From NCBI GenBank assembly GCA_021827245.1, contig JAKAWN010000348.1:1-7169 (forward strand): 7,169 nt of DNA, written 5' to 3'. The translations under genes were made by a program, and so were the position numbers. A model generated the notes under the pieces. It was not told where the DNA came from. It saw only the letters and a program-made list of their open reading frames with translations, and did no database searches. This document shows, piece after piece, positions 6,580 to 7,169 of the stretch. The stretch comes from Acidobacteriota bacterium (GTDB lineage: Bacteria; Acidobacteriota; Terriglobia; UBA7540). Positions within the stretch are counted from its first letter, which is position 1; each line of letters starts with the position of its first letter.

Positions 6580-7069
6580 CTTTGCCGCCACCCTGGAAAG
6601 TCTGCTCGATCTCGAACTGGAAGCTCGCAATCGCCGCGCCGTTGAGCGTCGCTTCCACCTTTCCCGCCTCCACGCGCAGCCCACTATCGACAGCTTTCAC
6701 TTCCGCCATCACAAGTCGCGGATGCAGAGCAAGAGCCGCATCCTTCGCCTCCTCGACCTCAACTTTCTGAAAGAAGGGACTAACGTAGTCCTTATCGGAA
6801 ATCCCGGGACCGGGAAAACGTATCTTGCCCAAATCCTCGGCTGGCGGGCTTGCCAGGCAAATGTCCGGACCCTTTTCACCTCAGCCATGGACATGCTGAA
6901 TCAGCTACTGGCTTCCCAGGTTGATCATTCCCTGGTGCGGAAACTCCGATTCTGCACAGAGCCCACACTGCTCATCTGTGATGAACTGGGGTATCTCTCG
7001 CTTGACCAGCAGACTTCGAACCTTTTCTACCAGGTCATCTTATGTCCTCGCGCATTTAAAAACGTATAA
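6482..7069 (+). CDS. istB: IS21-family helper ATPase IstB, C-terminally damaged
   Basis: IstB is the AAA+ ATPase that assists IstA in target selection and strand transfer. The ATG at 6482 is preceded by AAGGAAGGA (6470-6478), a better site than that of the in-frame upstream start at 6446, which lies within istA. The product is 195 residues against about 240-260 for intact IstB. The N-terminal helical domain (about 1-95, LKQKLEQLKLSTMSQNLE) is intact. Walker A is GNPGTGKT (106-113) and Walker B LLICDELGYL (163-172). Homology is normal up to NLFYQVI (180-186) and then stops; the last nine residues are LCPRAFKNV. RAFKN resembles a segment that in intact IstB follows the sensor-like TTN motif some 20 residues further on, so an internal deletion is possible as well as simple truncation. 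Sensor and C-terminal lid regions are missing, so ATPase cycling would fail. It overlaps the istA frame by 98 bp. Confidence 0.85.
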   Translation: MTPLKQKLEQLKLSTMSQNLESTLKEAVSKNLSFAATLESLLDLELEARNRRAVERRFHLSRLHAQPTIDSFHFRHHKSRMQSKSRILRLLDLNFLKEGTNVVLIGNPGTGKTYLAQILGWRACQANVRTLFTSAMDMLNQLLASQVDHSLVRKLRFCTEPTLLICDELGYLSLDQQTSNLFYQVILCPRAFKNV

Positions 7070-7102
7070 ATTTGAACAGACGCCGATGGGACAGTAAATC
7101 AG

Positions 7103-7164
7103 CATCATCGCCGGAGGCGGCTTTGGGTTTGAACATCATCGCCGCAGGCGGGTTCGGGAGCCGC
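7103..7164. repeat. Two tandem copies of a ~31-bp unit with a GC hairpin
   Basis: CATCATCGCCGGAGGCGG (7103-7120) and CATCATCGCCGCAGGCGG (7134-7151) start 31 bp apart and differ at one position; partial similarity continues with TTTGGG and TTCGGG. Each core contains CGCC-N3-GGCG, able to form a short hairpin. A period of 31 breaks any reading frame, so it is probably non-coding. It may be the start of a longer array beyond the right edge, or a dispersed REP-like element. Confidence 0.5.
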
Positions 7165-7169
7165 AGGAT

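Larger units (their letters stand above)
4482..7069 (+). mobile_element. Degenerate IS21-family insertion sequence (minimum extent)
   Basis: Three consecutive plus-strand genes define it: a Cys-rich accessory gene, istA and istB, in the order and tight spacing typical of IS21-like elements. istA carries the DDE recombinase and istB the AAA+ helper. The listed limits are only the coding extent; true ends were not found. All three genes show damage: a probable frameshift near 4900-4929, three TAG codons in istA, and loss of istB homology after about 7039. The right end therefore seems to have been removed or rearranged, and the copy is probably immobile on its own. Confidence 0.85.

Noticed and set aside
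7103..7164. CRISPR array
   Set aside because: Only two units, almost no spacer between them, similarity continuing through the gap, and no cas gene in view.

Overview
The window reads as bacterial chromosome: a metabolic operon fragment on the minus strand, a stretch of poorly coding DNA, a small membrane-protein gene, and a decaying IS21-family insertion sequence on the plus strand. Base composition is moderately GC-rich. Shine-Dalgarno sites and a sigma70-like promoter fit an ordinary bacterium. The taxon cannot be fixed from sequence alone. The glycolate oxidase variant and the IS21 subtype with an extra Cys-rich gene made me think of a soil bacterium such as an acidobacterium, but this is a weak inference.

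Layout. Positions 1-1108 (minus) hold the first 369 codons of glcE, the FAD-binding glycolate oxidase subunit, running off the left edge. Positions 1110-2531 (minus) hold a complete glcD, the catalytic FAD subunit. The two are one base apart and should be translationally coupled; glcF would be expected just outside the window. A good promoter (TTGACC, 18 bp, TATACT) lies upstream of glcD at 2626-2655. Positions 2805-2890 carry three direct copies of a 14-bp motif, ACTTAAATCCCGGA, which look like orphan IS-end repeats or operator sites. Positions 2893-3395 contain no convincing intact gene, only possible coding remnants. Positions 3396-4157 (minus) encode a six-helix membrane protein I do not recognise. 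Positions 4158-4481 hold no gene.

From 4482 to about 7069 the plus strand carries an IS21-like element: a small Cys-rich accessory gene, istA (transposase) and istB (AAA+ helper ATPase). All three look damaged. The accessory gene appears to have a late frameshift. istA has three in-frame TAG codons but an otherwise unbroken 531-codon frame. istB loses its homology just after Walker B. No matching terminal repeats flank the element, and a short hairpin-containing tandem repeat begins about 30 bp beyond istB.

Functionally, GlcD and GlcE would join GlcF to oxidise glycolate to glyoxylate. The transposon genes would have worked as a cut-and-paste or co-integrate machine (IstA DDE recombinase plus IstB ATPase), but the copy here is probably dead unless TAG is read through. 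The most intriguing signals are the amber-only interruptions of istA, the 26-codon repeat in the accessory protein whose third copy sits in another frame, and the triple repeat upstream of glcD.
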